A stretch of DNA of 64,000 nucleotides from NCBI GenBank assembly GCA_950097015.1, contig CATNEN010000039.1, positions 3,670,001 to 3,734,000 on the forward strand, written 5' to 3'. The notes beneath the pieces were generated by a model. The model was not told the DNA's origin, did not search any database, and was given only the letters and a program-made list of their open reading frames with translations. This stretch comes from Macrostomum hystrix (lineage: Eukaryota > Platyhelminthes > Macrostomidae). The translations under genes were made by a program, and so were the position numbers. Positions 55,701 to 64,000 of this stretch are shown piece by piece; the stretch's first letter is position 1, and each line of letters opens with the position of its first letter.

Positions 55701-56892
55701 TAGTATTTTCAAAACGACTTGTAGCTCGTATGTAGGTGAATAAGGATGAAAAAGAGAAATGGGTTTTTTCTACAGGTTAGGCTGGTCTAGAGGTCTCATA
55801 TTTAAATAAAGATTTTAAATTATATCATCGAATAAATCCAATTTTCTAGATTTTTTAATAATCAAGGTCATGGTCATCTGATTATTTTCTTTCCCATCTT
55901 CAAGGTCATTTGATAGGGAATTTTCCTATCTTCGGGGTCATGGGATAGGTGGCTTTCCCTTCAACGAAGTCATTTCAAATTTGGCTTTCCATTCTTCAAG
56001 GTCATATTATTGGTGGCTTTCCTATCGTTAAGGTCATTTGATCTGTGGTTTTCCATTCTTCAAGGTCTTATTATTGGTGGCTTTCCTATCGTTAAGGTCA
56101 TTTGATCTGTTGTTTTCCATTCTTCAAGGTCATATTATTGGTGGCTTTCCTATCGTTAAGGTCAATTGATCTGTGGTTTTCCATTCTTCAAGGTCTTATT
56201 ATTGGTGGCTTTCCTATCGTTAAGGTCATTTGATCTGTGGTTTTCCATTCTTCAAGGTCATATTATTGGTGGCTTTCCTATCGTTAAGGTCATTTGATCT
56301 GTGGTTTTCCATTCTTCAAGGTCATATTATTGGTGGCTTTCCTATCGTTAAGGTCATTTGAACTGTGGTTTTCTATTCTTCAAGGTCTTATTATTGGTGG
56401 CTTTCCTATCGTTAAGGTCATTTGATCTGTTGTTTTCCATTCTTCAAGGTCATATTATTGGTGGCTTTCCTATCGTTAAGGTCATTTGATCTGTGGTTTT
56501 CCATTCTTCAAGGTCATATTATTGGTGGCTTTCCTATCGTTAAGGTCATTTGATCTGTGGTTTTCCATCATCAAGGTCATTTGATCTGTGGTTTTCCATA
56601 TTCAAGGTCATTTGGTAATTAGCTACCAATTCGCAGGGGAGCCTCGGGAATTTCTAGCAAAGCCGGTCGCAGCTGTCTCAGTTACCCGTCTTCTGCTACC
56701 ACGACGCCTCCGAACATCGGCAGCGTTGGCTGCGGACGACGAACGGCGACTGTCGGAGGATTTACCGGGTCCCCCGCCGCCGCCGCTGGCGGATCTGGCG
56801 GAGCGGCGAGCGGAGCCTCGACTGCCGCCGCTGCCTCCGCCTGCGCTGGACCGAATCGAACGCTTTCGGCCGGAGGACCGTCTGGCTTGTCG
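46714..56892 (-). CDS. Gene H: multi-exon WD-repeat-like protein (5' end uncertain)
   Basis: I assembled nine minus-strand exons: 56892..56686, 55527..55247, 54269..54127, 53645..53439, 50662..50410, 49933..49706, 49485..49156, 48714..48588 and 46920..46714. Each proposed intron is GT-AG, and the phases (0, 2, 1, 1, 2, 2, 2, 0) agree at every junction. The first exon is least certain: it encodes a Ser/Gly/Arg-rich stretch and may be extended upstream. The middle exons contain beta-propeller-like segments: [15 protein letters not shown], then [15 protein letters not shown] and [18 protein letters not shown], each ending like a WD repeat. The exon at 49156-49485 has [15 protein letters not shown] and a [15 protein letters not shown] segment. 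The last exon has [14 protein letters not shown] and a charged helical end. I cannot name the orthologue; a ciliary or scaffold WD protein is only a guess. Almost every intron holds its own satellite array. Confidence 0.68.
47118..47675. repeat. 30-bp minisatellite in the last intron of gene H (about 18 units)
   Basis: The core is TCCTGAAGGATCAGGGGATG plus GTGACTGATG. Variants are GTCGTGAAGG and GATCAGGATATGG. The left edge has longer irregular units with GGGATATATAGTGACTG. Units divisible by three give open frames on both strands that are not genes. Confidence 0.94.
48188..48301 (-). mobile_element. Dispersed repeat family 3, copy 2, in an intron of gene H
   Basis: The minus strand reads GGGGGGTATTTTAAATAGCC and later TTCAACCAATCGCCATGAAA, colinear with 42094-42200. 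The far end is missing here. Confidence 0.5.
48871..49145 (-). mobile_element. SINE family 2, copy 3, in an intron of gene H
   Basis: The head on the minus strand is GAGAGCGGTCTAACGCGTTT, with box B-like AGAGCTCGATTCCGCAG and the shared body. The 3' end (GCAGCCCTCCTGCA and tail) is missing. The head lies only about 10 bases from the splice donor after exon 49485..49156, so the insertion nearly touches the exon. Confidence 0.75.
49545..49682. repeat. 21-bp minisatellite in an intron of gene H (6-7 units)
   Basis: The core is TTAGACAGGTGTGCAATCTG. It shares TTAGACAGGTG and AATCT in the same order with the 23-bp array at 9225-9918. It fills most of the 220-base intron. Confidence 0.92.
49970..50345. 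repeat. 42-bp minisatellite in an intron of gene H (about 9 units)
   Basis: Units contain GATTATCAATGGGATTATCG and GAAGAAGTGAATATCCCGAT. Inside each unit GGGATTATC/GGATTATC occurs twice, so it looks like a diverged dimer. Edge units are irregular (CCAAATAATATCCCC, TAATTGAATATCC). Confidence 0.9.
50663..51099. other. AT-rich intron sequence of gene H
   Basis: This is intronic if the gene H model is right. No other feature is seen before the 23-bp array. Confidence 0.4.
51100..51862. repeat. 22/23-bp minisatellite in an intron of gene H (about 33 units)
   Basis: The core is CCAAGGCTAATCCATACTCT plus AAG/AAT. The left half alternates two forms (CACTCTAAT and CTACTTAAAT endings) as a dimer, while the right half is mainly the TACTCTAAG form with AATCC/AGTCC variation. 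Confidence 0.94.
52150..52936. repeat. 21-bp minisatellite in an intron of gene H (about 37 units)
   Basis: The core is GATCGATATCTGTATTATAC plus G. It contains the overlapping palindromes ATCGAT and GATATC, and most sequence variation is in the middle (ATCAG, ATTTAT, CCTGAATC). Open on both strands because 21 is divisible by three; not coding. Confidence 0.95.
52937..53438. other. Intron sequence of gene H
   Basis: Unique AT-rich sequence between the array and the exon at 53645..53439. No other feature is seen. Confidence 0.4.
53646..54126. other. Intron of gene H with a G/T-rich imperfect repeat
   Basis: At about 53680-53810, imperfect copies of GGTGTGGGGTGGGG and GCGGAGTGGGGTGGCTG occur. 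This is G-rich on the plus strand; if RNA is made from that strand it could form G-quadruplex-like structure. Confidence 0.45.
54385..55226. repeat. 20-bp minisatellite in an intron of gene H (about 42 units)
   Basis: The unit is CTGTTAGCCAGGAAGATCAC with GCTAGG, GCCTGG, TCAACT and TCATCT variants. A block of several units recurs, seen at about 54560-54770, 54780-54960 and 54950-55070. Confidence 0.95.
55528..55859. other. AT-rich intron sequence of gene H
   Basis: Intronic in the model. No other feature is seen. Confidence 0.35.
55860..56615. repeat. 64-bp higher-order minisatellite in an intron of gene H
   Basis: Half-units of about 32 bases share AAGGTCAT-rich and GGTTTTCC/GGCTTTCC parts. 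In the centre (about 56000-56570) two diverged halves (ATATTATTGGTGGCTTTCCT and ATTTGATCTGTGGTTTTCCA) alternate as a homogeneous 64-bp dimer, about 8-9 copies. Single, divergent half-units lie at both edges. Confidence 0.93.
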
Positions 56893-57044
56893 CTAAATAA
56901 TTATCAGCGTCCAGTTGAATAATTCGACTCTGCTCTAGCTGCATTTGAGCAGGCTTTGAGACAGGCATGTTACCAAAACTTTCGTGTACTCGACAAACTC
57001 GTTTTTGCTCTTTCACGACTCTATTTTCGATTCTGCCGATGCCA

Positions 57045-57226
57045 CAAACACACACACACACACGCTCACACACACACACACACACACACACACGCTCACA
57101 CACACACACACACACGCACACACACACACGCTCACACACACACACACACACGCACACACACACACACACGCACACACACACACGCTCACACACACACACA
57201 CACACACACACACGCTCACACACAGT
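57045..57226. repeat. (CA)n microsatellite with CG/CGCT interruptions
   Basis: CACACA runs are broken by GCTCACA and GCACA at fairly even spacing. Upstream of the first modelled exon of gene H. Confidence 0.95.
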
Positions 57227-57741
57227 CACAGAGCAGAACAATATTTTCACATAAATACGGTTACCAAACAAAAACAGTTTAAGTGCAGTCTGAGTAAACG
57301 ACTTTTCCAAAGCTAAACTTGGTCATAGAACTCAGCAGCCAAACTTATTCGCTCCGAAAAGATTTCTAACCAAAAGCAATAATAGGCTTTGTAGAATGAC
57401 GCTTGAGCACACAATTCTTCGGCTCTTGGCGACTTGCTTTGCTGCTCAAAGCTGCTCAAACCGTACCGGTTGCTAAGTTTCATGAACACTTCATCACTCC
57501 ATCAACACAATGTCTGTAATAGAGTAGCTTTGAGCAACTAGAGTAAAGTGAGCAAGTCTACTGAAATAATATTGCTTTAAAAAATTGGTTGCAAAAAAAA
57601 TTGTGACTGGCACTAACTGCTGCTTTAATGAGAGATCTTTTAACAGACTCAAATGCATCCTATACTTATTTCAGCTTCATCAAAGTAGGCCATTGCTCTT
57701 AGGGGGCCGACTATAGAACTGGGCCAGTGTCAACAATGTTT
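57227..57741. other. AT-rich spacer, no gene seen
   Basis: No coding or repeat feature before the SINE copy. It is intronic if gene H extends to 63 kb. Confidence 0.35.
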
Positions 57742-58080
57742 GCAGGAGGGCTGCGGGCAATGGTACATTATCTGGTGACACTAGACCCACAGCCAGTGAA
57801 ATGGCAATTCTGCCAATTTCGCTGACTCCTGAGCACATGCGCACACAGACGCCGTACGCAGGCACACGCTCACACAGGTGTGTACATCTGCCCTGACTTT
57901 CTCATCGTCAGGCAGTGTACATTTCACTGTGCCTTGGAGGTTGGCCCTCAATTGCAAGACAAAACTCCAAGCCTTCTCTCCGCGGCTTCGCCCGAAATAA
58001 ATAAGACCTCGCCGCGGAATCGAGCTCAGGGACCTTGGTCTGAGTGGCAATCGCATTAGACCATATAGAACCTCACCCCC
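57742..58080 (-). mobile_element. SINE family 2, copy 4 (best body)
   Basis: On the minus strand: ATGGTCTAATGCGATTGCC (tRNA-like head), GGTCCCTGAGCTCGATTCCG (box B-like), the complete body and the end GCAGCCCTCCTGCA. This is one of the two most complete copies, with 33178-33535. There is no open reading frame of its own. Confidence 0.78.
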
Positions 58081-58583
58081 TAGAACTAGGCAAGTAAGTG
58101 TCTATGCAGCACCGACAGTGCGTATGAAAATACAGCTCCACGCAGCAGAGGCGGGCACATTGTGGATCACTGCAATAGCCAGCTTATTTTTCTGGTTATA
58201 AGAACAGAGCAAAAATATGCGAGCACCAAATACCAAATTCGGTGTTCAAACATTAGGAGGGGACAGGGAGGGCAAGGGTCAGCATGAGCGATGAAACCCT
58301 GCTTGCCAGCTGCTCGCAAAGACGAAAGCCAATCTTAGTTGAGTAAGCCTGAGCACAAACCTTTTCTTTCCTCTCCTTCATTTTCTTTCCGTCTGAACGC
58401 AGCTATTCAAGCCTCACTTAGTGGGGCAGGTCGAAATTAATTTAAACCGTTTAAACCCGCGCCAAGATGATTCACACACAGCGGAAAGCGAGGGAACTTT
58501 ACAGACACTGGTAGAATGCCAGAATCTGCTGGAGAACTCAAAGCCTGTAATTAGCGTGTCCGACTGACGAACTGTGAGAACTC
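58081..58583. other. Upstream region of gene I
   Basis: This probably holds the gene I promoter. A pyrimidine-rich stretch at about 58360-58395 (TTTTCTTTCCTCTCCTTCAT) could be part of a promoter or an acceptor. No TATA box is convincing. Confidence 0.35.
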
Positions 58584-60503
58584 ATGTGGCTAACAGCAGC
58601 CTACTACCGCCATGTCGCAGGCTGGCAACGCTACGCCGAATATTCCATTAGGATGATCGCCATCACGCTGGCCGGCATCGTCCTGCTGACTGTCCTCGCC
58701 TGGCAGCTGACTCTGGGCGCTGACGACTCCGTCGCGGCCAGTGCCGCAGGGGCTGGCCGGTTGAAATCTACCGAGGCCGGCATGGCGCGGAGCGCCGCCC
58801 AACACACATGGCAGCAGTACCGGCGCCACAGCTGGGGCGCCAACGAGCTGGCGCCGGCGTCCAAGGGTCCCAGCCGCGGCGCCGACAGCCTGGTTGGCAG
58901 CCGGTCCGGACTGACCATTGTGGAAGGCCTGGTCACTCTGCACCTCATGCGACTGGACGAGGAGTACCTACAGGTGCGCTGGTTGGTGGCCATACAAGGG
59001 TTCTGGCAGTCCCAGGATGTACTTCAGAGTGTTGTGACGTTAAGTTCATTCAGAAGCAGTATATTTTCGCAGATTCCATGAAATAACTTATGGGAAATAT
59101 TACCTGCTTCAGCATCATGAATTCTAACTGAGTCTGCTGGGTGAAAACCAACTCCACAGGCTCAGGAGTGGATCGATTCCAGCTTCGACTTCACCAACAC
59201 CACCGCCTCGGTCAGCACAGCCGAGACCAGCGCTCGCCTCCTCGGTGGCCTGCTCTCGGCGTTCAGCATGACGGAGCACCCGCCGTTTCTCTTCAAAGCC
59301 CTGCAGGTCGCCGAGGGCCTTCTGGCGGCCTTCCAGACGCCTTCCGGGCTGCCGGCCTCGCTCGCGGTGCCCTTCCAGGGCCCGACAGCCGCCGGTCGGT
59401 TGATTCGCCTGGACCAGATGTCTCGGCTGTACCTGGAGTTCGCCTTCCTGCACCGGCTGACGGGGCTGCAGAAGTACGCAGACGCAGCTGCAGGAATTCT
59501 GGAACCGCTGGCGCGGCACATGAAAGCGAAGTCAGCAGCCGCGGCAGACAAGGAAACCGCAGACATCAGCCCCGCAGCCAATGACACCAGCGATAAGGCT
59601 GTCTGGACACCGCCGGCTGTTTGGGATGTGCGCACAGGAGCTCCAACGACTGAGCCCGTTGACAGCTCGCATCAAGCCTCCGGCCTCCTGGCCCTGGTAG
59701 AGGTGGCCATCAAGGCGCACCTGCTGCTGGACGGCGACCGCAGCGCCCTGCAGCTTTTTCGCGGCTTGCTGGCCGGCCGCCTGCGCCTCGAAGCCTGGCT
59801 CAGCTGCCGACCCGGCGTGAAAGAATGCCGCTTCAACCTGACCGCCTGCCGCCTGGTGGAGACTCTTCTGCTCAGCCTGGGCCAGTCCCGAGATCCTATT
59901 GTGCAGCGGGATCTGGCGCATCAGCTGGGGGATCTGTGCCTGTCAGCCATGCAGGTTGGCCACGCTCACTTCGCTGCGCAGCCTGAGCCGGTGCTGGCCG
60001 GCCTGCTGCTGTGGAGTCGGCGCCGTCGAGTGAGCCACCAGCAGCTGCTCGGCCGGGCGCTGCTCTCGATCTCGCAGCAGCTGCAGGAGCCAATCGGCTA
60101 CCAGGGCGTCAGGCGGCGGGTTAGCCCGGACAAGCGCCACCAAGAGCTGCAGCCTGACAGCCTGCAGCCCGGCCACCTGCTTGGCCAAACTCTGAAGTAC
60201 ATCTACATGGCCTTCGAGCCGGAGCGACTGAATTTAATCAGCGGCGACTGGGTGTTCAACACAGCCGGGCAACTGCTGCCCGTGTGCGGCAGCCGCCGAT
60301 TCGACCGACTGCGCCAGGTTGTCCGCGACAACTGGCCGGAGCTGCGGCGCCGCCTGGCCGATCTGGCGCGGCTGACGCTGACGCGGCGACGCGAGCGTCC
60401 GGGCGTCGACTACGACGGCTGGTCGAACGGCGCCAGCAGCTGGGGAGGACCGAATGCCGGGCTGATGTTGGTCGCCGCGGTGGCTGCCTTGATGGCTGCT
60501 TAG
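58584..60503 (+). CDS. Gene I: GH47 (class I alpha-mannosidase) relative, probably catalytically impaired
   Basis: Exon 1 is 58584..58973 and exon 2 is 59160..60503, joined in phase 0 (CTACAG|GTGCGC to TCCACAG|GCT). The product is 577 aa. A signal-anchor lies at about 22-42, giving the type II topology of Golgi mannosidase I. GH47 landmarks in order: HSWGANELAP (82-91), SGLTIVEGLVTL (108-119, family SLTIVDALDTL), AETSARLLGGLLSAF (151-165, family FETNIRVLGGLLSAY), QTPSGLP (189-195), LEF (222-224), QPEPV (404-408, family RPETV), GQTLKYIYMAF (472-482, family AETLKYLYLLF) and DWVFNTAGQ (493-501, family VFNTEAHP). Active GH47 enzymes trim mannose from N-glycans with acidic residues and a bound calcium. 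Here the Asp of DALDTL, the DSYYEYL Asp, the Glu of AETLKY and the Glu-Ala-His of NTEAHP are changed. A pseudoenzyme is therefore likely (inference). The C-terminus is a short hydrophobic tail after small residues. Confidence 0.85.
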
Positions 60504-61240
60504 ATACTGCCACCAGCTTGATACGATTGGACACGGGCTTTACTGTACCGCACAATTTTATTCAGACAGGAAAATCCATAGCACTAATCTTAGCATGCGG
60601 ATCTCATTCACATGCGGCATTTATCCACTAACCCTCACCAAACACCGGCTGTTAAACTCTTGTTTCTCTAATCGACTAACCACTTGAATTGAGTTTAATA
60701 AGTTTCAAACACGCTGTTGGTTTCCTTGGTTTCAGAGCTGCATTAAGCAGCTCTGAACCCTGCTGTGCTCACTGCTAGACAGTGTATGAAGTGGCATTAG
60801 AGATCGCACAGCCATTGAGGCGCTGTAGTGAACAGTTTGATTGCGAACAGAAACTAAACACACGACTAGCAATGCCTTTGTGTTTGTGCCCGTGTCCCGT
60901 GTGAGTCATAACTCATTCATTCTGTGTGAGCCAGCATTGTTTGTCGTAGATAACAAAATACCTACTTTAGCATCGCCTATGTTCTTATAGTAACTCTGTA
61001 CTGAGCCTAAATAAAAGAATACTCACAAGCCCGCAAGATAAGTAAGAATAAATATTTGATTCACGTGGCGAATTGCGGCTATTAACATTGCGGAATAGTC
61101 TGACAGCTAATTCTTTTTATCTTAACCAACTGTGCTCAGTCATGCAGCTCTGAATGTAGAAACTGCAGAGACAACTACCCGCCCAACCCCCATTTTCCGA
61201 ACCAGTGAGGCTCACTGGCTGTCCCGAAAATAAACTAAGT
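60504..61240. other. 3' flank of gene I
   Basis: Probable 3' UTR up to the AATAAA at 61009, then unique sequence to the MITE. No other gene is seen. Confidence 0.4.
61009..61014 (+). terminator. Candidate poly(A) signal for gene I
   Basis: AATAAA (in CCTAAATAAAAGAATAC), 506 bases after the stop. It is the first clear signal on this strand. This is a motif match only. Confidence 0.35.
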
Positions 61241-62376
61241 GAGGGGTCGGCAAACTTATTAGCTAGCGGGAAAAAATAGATGCTAAAAGACGACAGCGGG
61301 CCGCATTGACTGTAGAAATATAAGGGAAATATATCATAGATTGGGGAGAGATGAGACGCGGAAGAGATGACACACGAGAGAGGTGAGACACGGGAGAGAT
61401 GACACACGAGAGAGATGACACACGAGAGAGATGACACACGGGAGAGATGAGACGCGGAAGAGATGAGACGCGGAAGAGATGACACACGAGAGAGGTGACA
61501 CACGGGAGAGATGACACACGGGAGAGATGACACACGAGAGAGATGACACACGAGAGAGATGACACACGAGAGAGATGACACACGAGAGAGATGACACACG
61601 GGAGAGATGAGACACGGAAGAGATGAGACGCGGAAGAGATGACACACGAGAGAGATGACACACGGGAGAGATGATACACGAGAGAGATGACACACGGGAG
61701 AGATGACACACGAGAGATGTGACACACGAGAGAGATGACACACGAGAGAGATGACACACGAGAGAGATGACACACGGGAGAGATGAGACGCGGAAGAGAT
61801 GACACACGAGAGAGATGACACACGAGAGAGATGACACACGGGAGAGATGAGACGCGGAAGAGATGAGACGCGGAAGAGATGACACACGAGAGTGGTGACA
61901 CACGAGAGAGATGACACACGGGAGAGATGACACACGAGAGAGGTGAGACACGGCAGAGGTGAGACACGGGAAAGATGACACACGGGAGAGGTGAGACACG
62001 GGAGAGGTGACACACGGGAGAGATGAGACACGGGAGAGGTGAGATATGGGAGAGATGACACACGGGAGAGGTGAGACACGGGAGAGGTGAGACACCGGAG
62101 AGGTGAGACACTGGAGAGGTGAGACATGGGAGAGATGACACACGGGAGAGGTGAGACACGGGAGAGATGAGACACGGGAGAGGTGAGACACGGGAGAGGT
62201 GAGACACGGGAGAGGTGAGACACGGGAGAGGTGAGACACGGGAGAGGTGAGACACGGGAGAGATGAGACAAGGGAAAGATGAAACAGTATACTATAGGTG
62301 TCGGAAGGGCAACGGGCCGGATTTGGAAGCTTTGAGGGCCGCATCTGGCCCGCGGGCCGGAGTTTGCCGACCCCAG
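61241..62376. mobile_element. hAT-like MITE, copy 2, swollen by a 16-bp minisatellite
   Basis: The ends are GAGGGGTCGGCAAACTTATT and GGAGTTTGCCGACCCCAG, inverted repeats of each other. Target duplications AACTAAGT (61233-61240) and CACTAAGT (62377-62384) match in 7 of 8 bases. The left inner part (AAAGACGACAGCGGG, GCATTGACTGTA) and the right inner part (GGCAACGGGCCGGATTTGG, GAGGGCCGCATCTGGC) match copy 1 at 3042-3392, so the two are one family. It carries no transposase. Length is 1136 bases against 351 in copy 1; nearly all the difference is in the internal array. Confidence 0.9.
61335..62275. repeat. 16-bp minisatellite inside MITE copy 2 (about 59 units)
   Basis: Units are GAGAGATGACACACGA, GAGAGATGAGACACGG and GAGAGGTGAGACACGG. 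The GACACACGAG form dominates the left and middle, the GAGACACGGG form the right. All three minus-strand frames are open for over 300 codons, an artefact of the 16-bp unit. Confidence 0.95.
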
Positions 62377-62384
62377 CACTAAGT

Positions 62385-62889
62385 ACGATATCTCATAGAT
62401 CGGAAATTCTGATTCTCTACTTGGAGAATGGTACTTCAGTAGCTTCCGTTGGTGGTCCAACACTGGTCAAGTCTAGAGTAGCTAATTAAATTTCGCCAGT
62501 ATTTTACCGCCTACACTACTGACAGAAGTATAAAATGAGTATAAAATAAGAAGTATAAGAAGAAGAAGTATAAAATGTATAAAATGAATTTATACAGACA
62601 CAGTAGGAGTACCTTTTTCCATTTTAGAAGGAAAAAGGCTTAGTTTCTAATACGTTTTGTTATCTCAATTGGCCAACTGTACATTTCATGGCTTGATGAG
62701 AGAGATTGAATAAATTCATAGCTCAGTGTTTACAGTCAGAAGGTGCAACCTGTTGAAGGTCCAGAAGCTCTCCGCCTTAGGTGAAGGCCGCTATAGACCG
62801 CAGGCTGCGTTCAGAAGCAGCGCAAATTTTTTTCAGGGGGTCCTTCTACTCTGGCACTGCGCCAATTCAGTATTCAAAGCAGTGCTTAC
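62385..62889. other. Intron or spacer sequence, no other feature
   Basis: It includes a small AAGTATAAAATGAGTATAAA imperfect repeat (about 62527-62590). No gene is seen. Confidence 0.35.
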
Positions 62890-63074
62890 CCCCGACCCAT
62901 CCGCGTCTGGGCCATCAGCTGCGGTCTCACCGGCCGTGTCCTCGGTGATGGCACCGCCGCCTGAGGCATTAGCAGCCTGTTGGCCGGGCTTTCCCGCCTG
63001 CTGTTCCACTTCTTTGGCCCAGGCATCGCGAGGTATGCGCTGAAACTCCAGCGAGATCGCCTGGGTCGACGCGT
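62890..63074 (-). CDS. Internal exon on the minus strand, possibly 5' part of gene H
   Basis: This is an open exon of 185 bases between an acceptor (TCTCGCAG|ACGCG) and a donor (TCGGGG|GTAAGC), both good matches. It starts with two bases completing a codon and ends in phase 0, which fits the phase-0 start of the gene H exon at 56892. It encodes STQAISLEFQRIPRDAWAKE, then a Gly/Ala/Asp-rich stretch. No domain is recognised. If it belongs to gene H, the GH47-like gene I lies inside an H intron on the opposite strand. Otherwise it is the last-seen exon of a separate gene that begins beyond the window. Confidence 0.55.
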
Positions 63075-63109
63075 CTGCGAGATTTTAGATGCAGGTGCGA
63101 ATTCCAGGA

Positions 63110-64000
63110 TAAATTGGCCATGGTTACAGGGATCGGGACAGTGATTAAAGAGACTGGGACAGTGATTAGAGAGATTGGAACACTGATTAGATGGATTGGA
63201 ACAGTGATTAGAGGGATTGGAACAGTGATTAGAGGGATTAGAACAGTGATTAGTTGGATTGGAACAGTGATTAGAGGGATTGGAACAGTGATTAGATGGA
63301 TTGGAACAGTGATTAGATGGATTGGAACAGTGATTAGACGGATTGGAACAGTGATTAGATAGATTGGAACAGTGATTAGACGGATTGGAACAGTGATTAG
63401 TTGGATTGGAACAGTGATTAGTTGGATTGGAACAGTGATTAGATGGATTGGAACAGTGATTAGATGGATTGGAACAGTGATTAGACGGATTGGAACAGTG
63501 ATTAGACGGATTGGAACAGTGATTAGTTGGATTGGAACAGTGATTAGTTGGATTGGAACAGTGATTAGATGGATTGGGAAAAGTGGATAGAGGGATTGGA
63601 ACAGTGATTAGATGGATTGGAACAGTGATTAGATGGATTGGAACAGTGATTAGACGGATTGGAACAGTGATTAGATGGATTGGAACAGTGATTAGTTGGA
63701 TTGGAACAGTGATTAGTTGGATTGGAACAGTGATTAGTTGGATTGGAACAGTGATTAGATGGATTGGAACAGTGATTAGATGGATTGGGAAAAGTGGATA
63801 GAGGGATTGGAACAGTGATTAGATGGATTGGAACAGTGATTAGATGGATTGGAACAGTGATTAGATGGATTGGGAAAAGTGGATAGAGGGATTGGAACAG
63901 TGATTAGATGGATTGGAACAGTGATTAGATGGATTGGAACAGTGATTAGTTGGATTGGGAAAAGTGGATAGAGGGATTGGAACAGTGATTAGAGGGATTG
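63110..64000. repeat. 21-bp minisatellite running off the window end (about 42 units)
   Basis: The core is GATTGGAACAGTGATTAGAT plus G. A marker unit GATTGGGAAAAGTGGATAG recurs near 63573, 63783, 63868 and 63952, spaced close to multiples of 21 (210, 85, 84), which shows local block duplication. It lies in the intron upstream of the exon at 63074. Confidence 0.94.

Noticed and set aside
57045-57282. Open frames of Thr-His and Cys-Val repeats
   Set aside because: Translations of the CA/GT microsatellite.
61117-62463. A 448-codon open frame on the minus strand
   Set aside because: It lies in the MITE and its 16-bp array; all three frames are open with the same Ser/Leu/Val-rich words.

Overview
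The window looks like nuclear DNA of an animal. The protein families are metazoan: an adhesion GPCR with a GPS site, a C-type lectin-like protein, Golgi-type glycosyltransferases and a GH47 mannosidase relative. Genes have GT-AG introns, and the coding islands are GC-rich in AT-rich surroundings. By my estimate about 27 kb of the 64 kb is tandem repeat. My best guess at the organism is a small invertebrate with a repeat-laden genome, for example a free-living flatworm such as Macrostomum. That is inference, not proof.

Layout. At 2.5-14.2 kb there is a minus-strand cluster of three GT32-type (SUR1/OCH1-like, DXD) glycosyltransferases, here called A, B and C, plus a 3'-end relic of a fourth. 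A plus-strand C-type lectin-like gene (D) lies between A and B. The stretch at 14.4-26.2 kb is almost only satellite arrays. At 26.4-27.2 kb is an intronless gene with an N-myristoylation-like start (E). At 27.8-32.4 kb is a 4.6 kb array of an 8-bp unit. At 35.3-36.0 kb is a glutamine/histidine-rich single-pass membrane protein (F). At 42.7-45.2 kb is a single-exon adhesion GPCR on the minus strand (G). From 46.7 to 56.9 kb, possibly to 63.1 kb, a multi-exon WD-repeat-like gene (H) runs on the minus strand. Its exon phases match at every junction I proposed. A two-exon GH47-like gene (I) lies on the plus strand at 58.6-60.5 kb; if H extends to 63.1 kb, I is nested in an H intron. I has lost several residues conserved in active GH47 enzymes.

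Repeats. About 30 arrays, mostly of 16-35 bp units, fill introns and spacers, nearly every one with its own unit. Two are inside copies of the same hAT-like MITE with terminal inverted repeats and 8-bp target duplications; the copies carry about 11 and about 59 units of one 16-bp repeat. One minisatellite is in frame inside gene B and builds its stem domain. Two tRNA-derived SINE families and a third dispersed repeat are also present.

How the genes may relate. A, B, C and I are all expected in the secretory pathway, the first three as type II glycosyltransferases and I as a type II mannosidase-like protein. D is a predicted secreted lectin-like protein. Nothing in the sequence proves that they act together; the A-B-C cluster is best explained by local duplication.
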